A stretch of 64,000 nucleotides of DNA from Roseomonas sp. KE0001 (GTDB lineage: Bacteria > Pseudomonadota > Alphaproteobacteria > Acetobacterales > Acetobacteraceae), in the NCBI RefSeq assembly GCF_016107285.1, contig NZ_RCVQ01000009.1, positions 1-64,000 on the forward strand. The letters are read 5' to 3'. This document shows, piece by piece, positions 62,847 to 64,000 of the stretch. Numbering within the stretch: position 1 is the first letter of the stretch; every line of letters starts with the position of its first letter. The notes under the pieces were generated by a model. It was given only the letters and a program-made list of their open reading frames with translations, was not told the DNA's origin and did not search any database. A program made the position numbers and the translations under genes.

Positions 62847-63859
62847 CAGGCGGCGCTGGCCCGCAGCTTGGCATGGCGTGCGTCACGCAGGGCGGCGAAG
62901 TCGCGGTCGGCGTGATAGGAGGACCGGGTCAGGGGCGTGGCGGAGACCAGCAGGAAGCCCTTGCCGCGCGCCATCCGCGCATAGTCCTCGAATTCGGCCG
63001 GCTCGACGAAGCGGTCGACGGCGGCATGCTTGACCGTCGGCTGCAGGTACTGGCCGATGGTCAGGAAGTCGATCTCGGCGCTGCGCATGTCGTCCATCAC
63101 CTGCAGCACCTCGAGCCGGGTCTCGCCCAGCCCGACCATGAGGCCGGACTTGGTGAAGATCCCGGCATCGAGATGCTTCACCCGGTCCAGCAGGCGCAGC
63201 GAATGATAGTAGCGCGCGCCGGGTCGGATGGTGGGATAGAGCTTGGGGACGGTTTCGAGATTATGGTTGAAGACATCGGGGCGCGCCGCCACGACAACCT
63301 CCAGCGCGCCATCCTTGCGCAGGAAGTCCGGGGTCAGGATCTCCACGGTGGTGTCCGGCGCGGCCAGGCGGATGGCGCCGATCACCGCGGCGAAATGCGC
63401 GGCGCCGCCATCGGGCAGATCGTCCCGGTCCACGCTGGTGATGACCACATGACGCAGGCCCAGCTGCGCCACCGCATCGGCGACACGGCGCGGCTCATCG
63501 GCGTCCAGATGCTTAGGCATGCCCGTGGTGATGTTGCAGAAGGAGCAGGCGCGGGTGCAGATCTCCCCCATGATCATCATGGTGGCATGGCGCTGCGACC
63601 AGCATTCCCCGATATTCGGGCAGGCCGCCTCCTCGCAGACCGTCACGAGCTTGTTCTCGCGCATCAGGTTGCGCGTCTCGTGATAGACGGGGTGCGTCGG
63701 CGCCTTGACGCGGATCCAGTCCGGCTTGCGCTTGATGGGATTGTCCGGCCGGTGCGCCTTCTCCGGATGCCGCAGAGGCTTTCCGACCGGCGCCGGGGCG
63801 CTTTCGGCATTGGAGACCGCGCCGCCGGCCCGGTGATCGATCAGGATGCGCGTAGCCAT
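62846..63859 (-). CDS. lipA: Lipoyl synthase
   Basis: A 337-residue radical SAM enzyme adding sulfur to octanoyl-lipoyl domains. The auxiliary cluster cysteines C75, C80, C86 ([13 protein letters not shown]) and radical SAM cysteines C101, C105, C108 (CTRACSFC) are present, as is the C-terminal RSSYHADR with the serine ligand of the auxiliary cluster. ATG 63859 follows CGGGATTCCCG. Overlaps the COQ10-type gene by one base. Confidence 0.96.
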   Translation of the reverse strand: MATRILIDHRAGGAVSNAESAPAPVGKPLRHPEKAHRPDNPIKRKPDWIRVKAPTHPVYHETRNLMRENKLVTVCEEAACPNIGECWSQRHATMMIMGEICTRACSFCNITTGMPKHLDADEPRRVADAVAQLGLRHVVITSVDRDDLPDGGAAHFAAVIGAIRLAAPDTTVEILTPDFLRKDGALEVVVAARPDVFNHNLETVPKLYPTIRPGARYYHSLRLLDRVKHLDAGIFTKSGLMVGLGETRLEVLQVMDDMRSAEIDFLTIGQYLQPTVKHAAVDRFVEPAEFEDYARMARGKGFLLVSATPLTRSSYHADRDFAALRDARHAKLRASAA

Positions 63860-63964
63860 TCGGGAATCCCGGTTGTGTAACGACGGCCGCGGCCAAGCCG
63901 CCGCAACCGCCCTCTATAAAGCCAGGCCACGCCCCATTGCGAGGCGCTTCCGGCTGTCCTGCCC

Positions 63965-64000
63965 CTAGATGTGGATCACCCGGCCATAGGCATCAAGCAC
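63965..64000 (-). CDS. 3' end of a further gene (partial)
   Basis: The last 12 codons of a leftward gene, ending VLDAYGRVIHI and a TAG at 63965-63967, appear to enter at the window edge, upstream of lipA. Too short to identify; the frame itself is a guess. Confidence 0.3.
   Translation of the reverse strand: MLDAYGRVIHI

Noticed and set aside
1-64000. tRNA, rRNA, CRISPR array, riboswitch, insertion sequence or prophage
   Set aside because: No cloverleaf, conserved rRNA segment, spaced repeat array, known aptamer core, transposase or phage gene was recognised by eye. A covariance search could still find a small RNA.

Overview
The window is high-GC, gene-dense chromosomal DNA of an alphaproteobacterium. 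The LexA box is of the alphaproteobacterial GTTC-N7-GTTC type. A ppiD-trpE-trpG-trpD-trpC-moaC-moeA block lies beside lexA, comEC and gltX, which is an order I associate with Rhodospirillales/Acetobacteraceae. Overall gene content suggests a Roseomonas-like organism; this is an inference from content and codon bias, not a database match. I see no rRNA, tRNA, CRISPR array, insertion sequence or prophage. Most of the window is ordinary metabolic and transport DNA with several well-delimited accessory modules.

Layout. 1-9.6 kb (minus strand): ABC exporter, Tat-exported metallo-beta-lactamase-fold hydrolase, EI24-type membrane protein, solute-binding protein, acyl-CoA ligase and acyl-CoA dehydrogenase (DmdB/DmdC-like pair), DUF3750 and DUF2937 proteins. 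10.2-14.1 kb: a RutR-like TetR repressor divergent from a three-gene operon (GTP cyclohydrolase II-like URC1, DUF1688 URC4, uracil phosphoribosyltransferase), which is the core of the URC uracil-degradation pathway, with a RutR-type palindrome in the divergent promoter. 14.2-18.8 kb: thiolase, zinc alcohol dehydrogenase, cytochrome P450, lipid A-type acyltransferase. 18.8-25.8 kb: amidase, aquaporin, small unknown proteins, MFS exporter, Gfo/Idh/MocA oxidoreductase, RidA, secreted CHAP protein. 25.9-28.9 kb: BisC/DorA-type molybdoenzyme and a DedA protein.

28.9-33.8 kb (minus): histidine kinase, NtrC-type sigma54 activator, TctB and TctA in one operon preceded by a near-consensus -24/-12 promoter and a 16-bp palindrome placed like an enhancer, with no TctC binding protein. 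Divergent from it is a sugar/amine kinase-like gene overlapping a class III PLP enzyme (34.0-36.4 kb), resembling hydroxylysine-kinase/phospho-lyase pairs. 36.7-42.6 kb (minus): branched-chain-amino-acid-type ABC importer with a fused LivH-LivM permease, preceded by a class I aminotransferase. 42.6-46.3 kb: AlkA-type glycosylase, OmpR/EnvZ-type two-component system, DUF6065 protein.

46.4-64 kb: core genes. gltX diverges from comEC; comEC converges on and overlaps lexA, which has its own SOS box. Then moeA, moaC, trpC, trpD, trpG, trpE and a PpiD-type periplasmic foldase run as one mostly overlapping unit. tpiA diverges from it, followed by an M20 peptidase. A threonine aldolase, a COQ10-type protein and lipA run leftward to the end, where 12 codons of a further gene enter.
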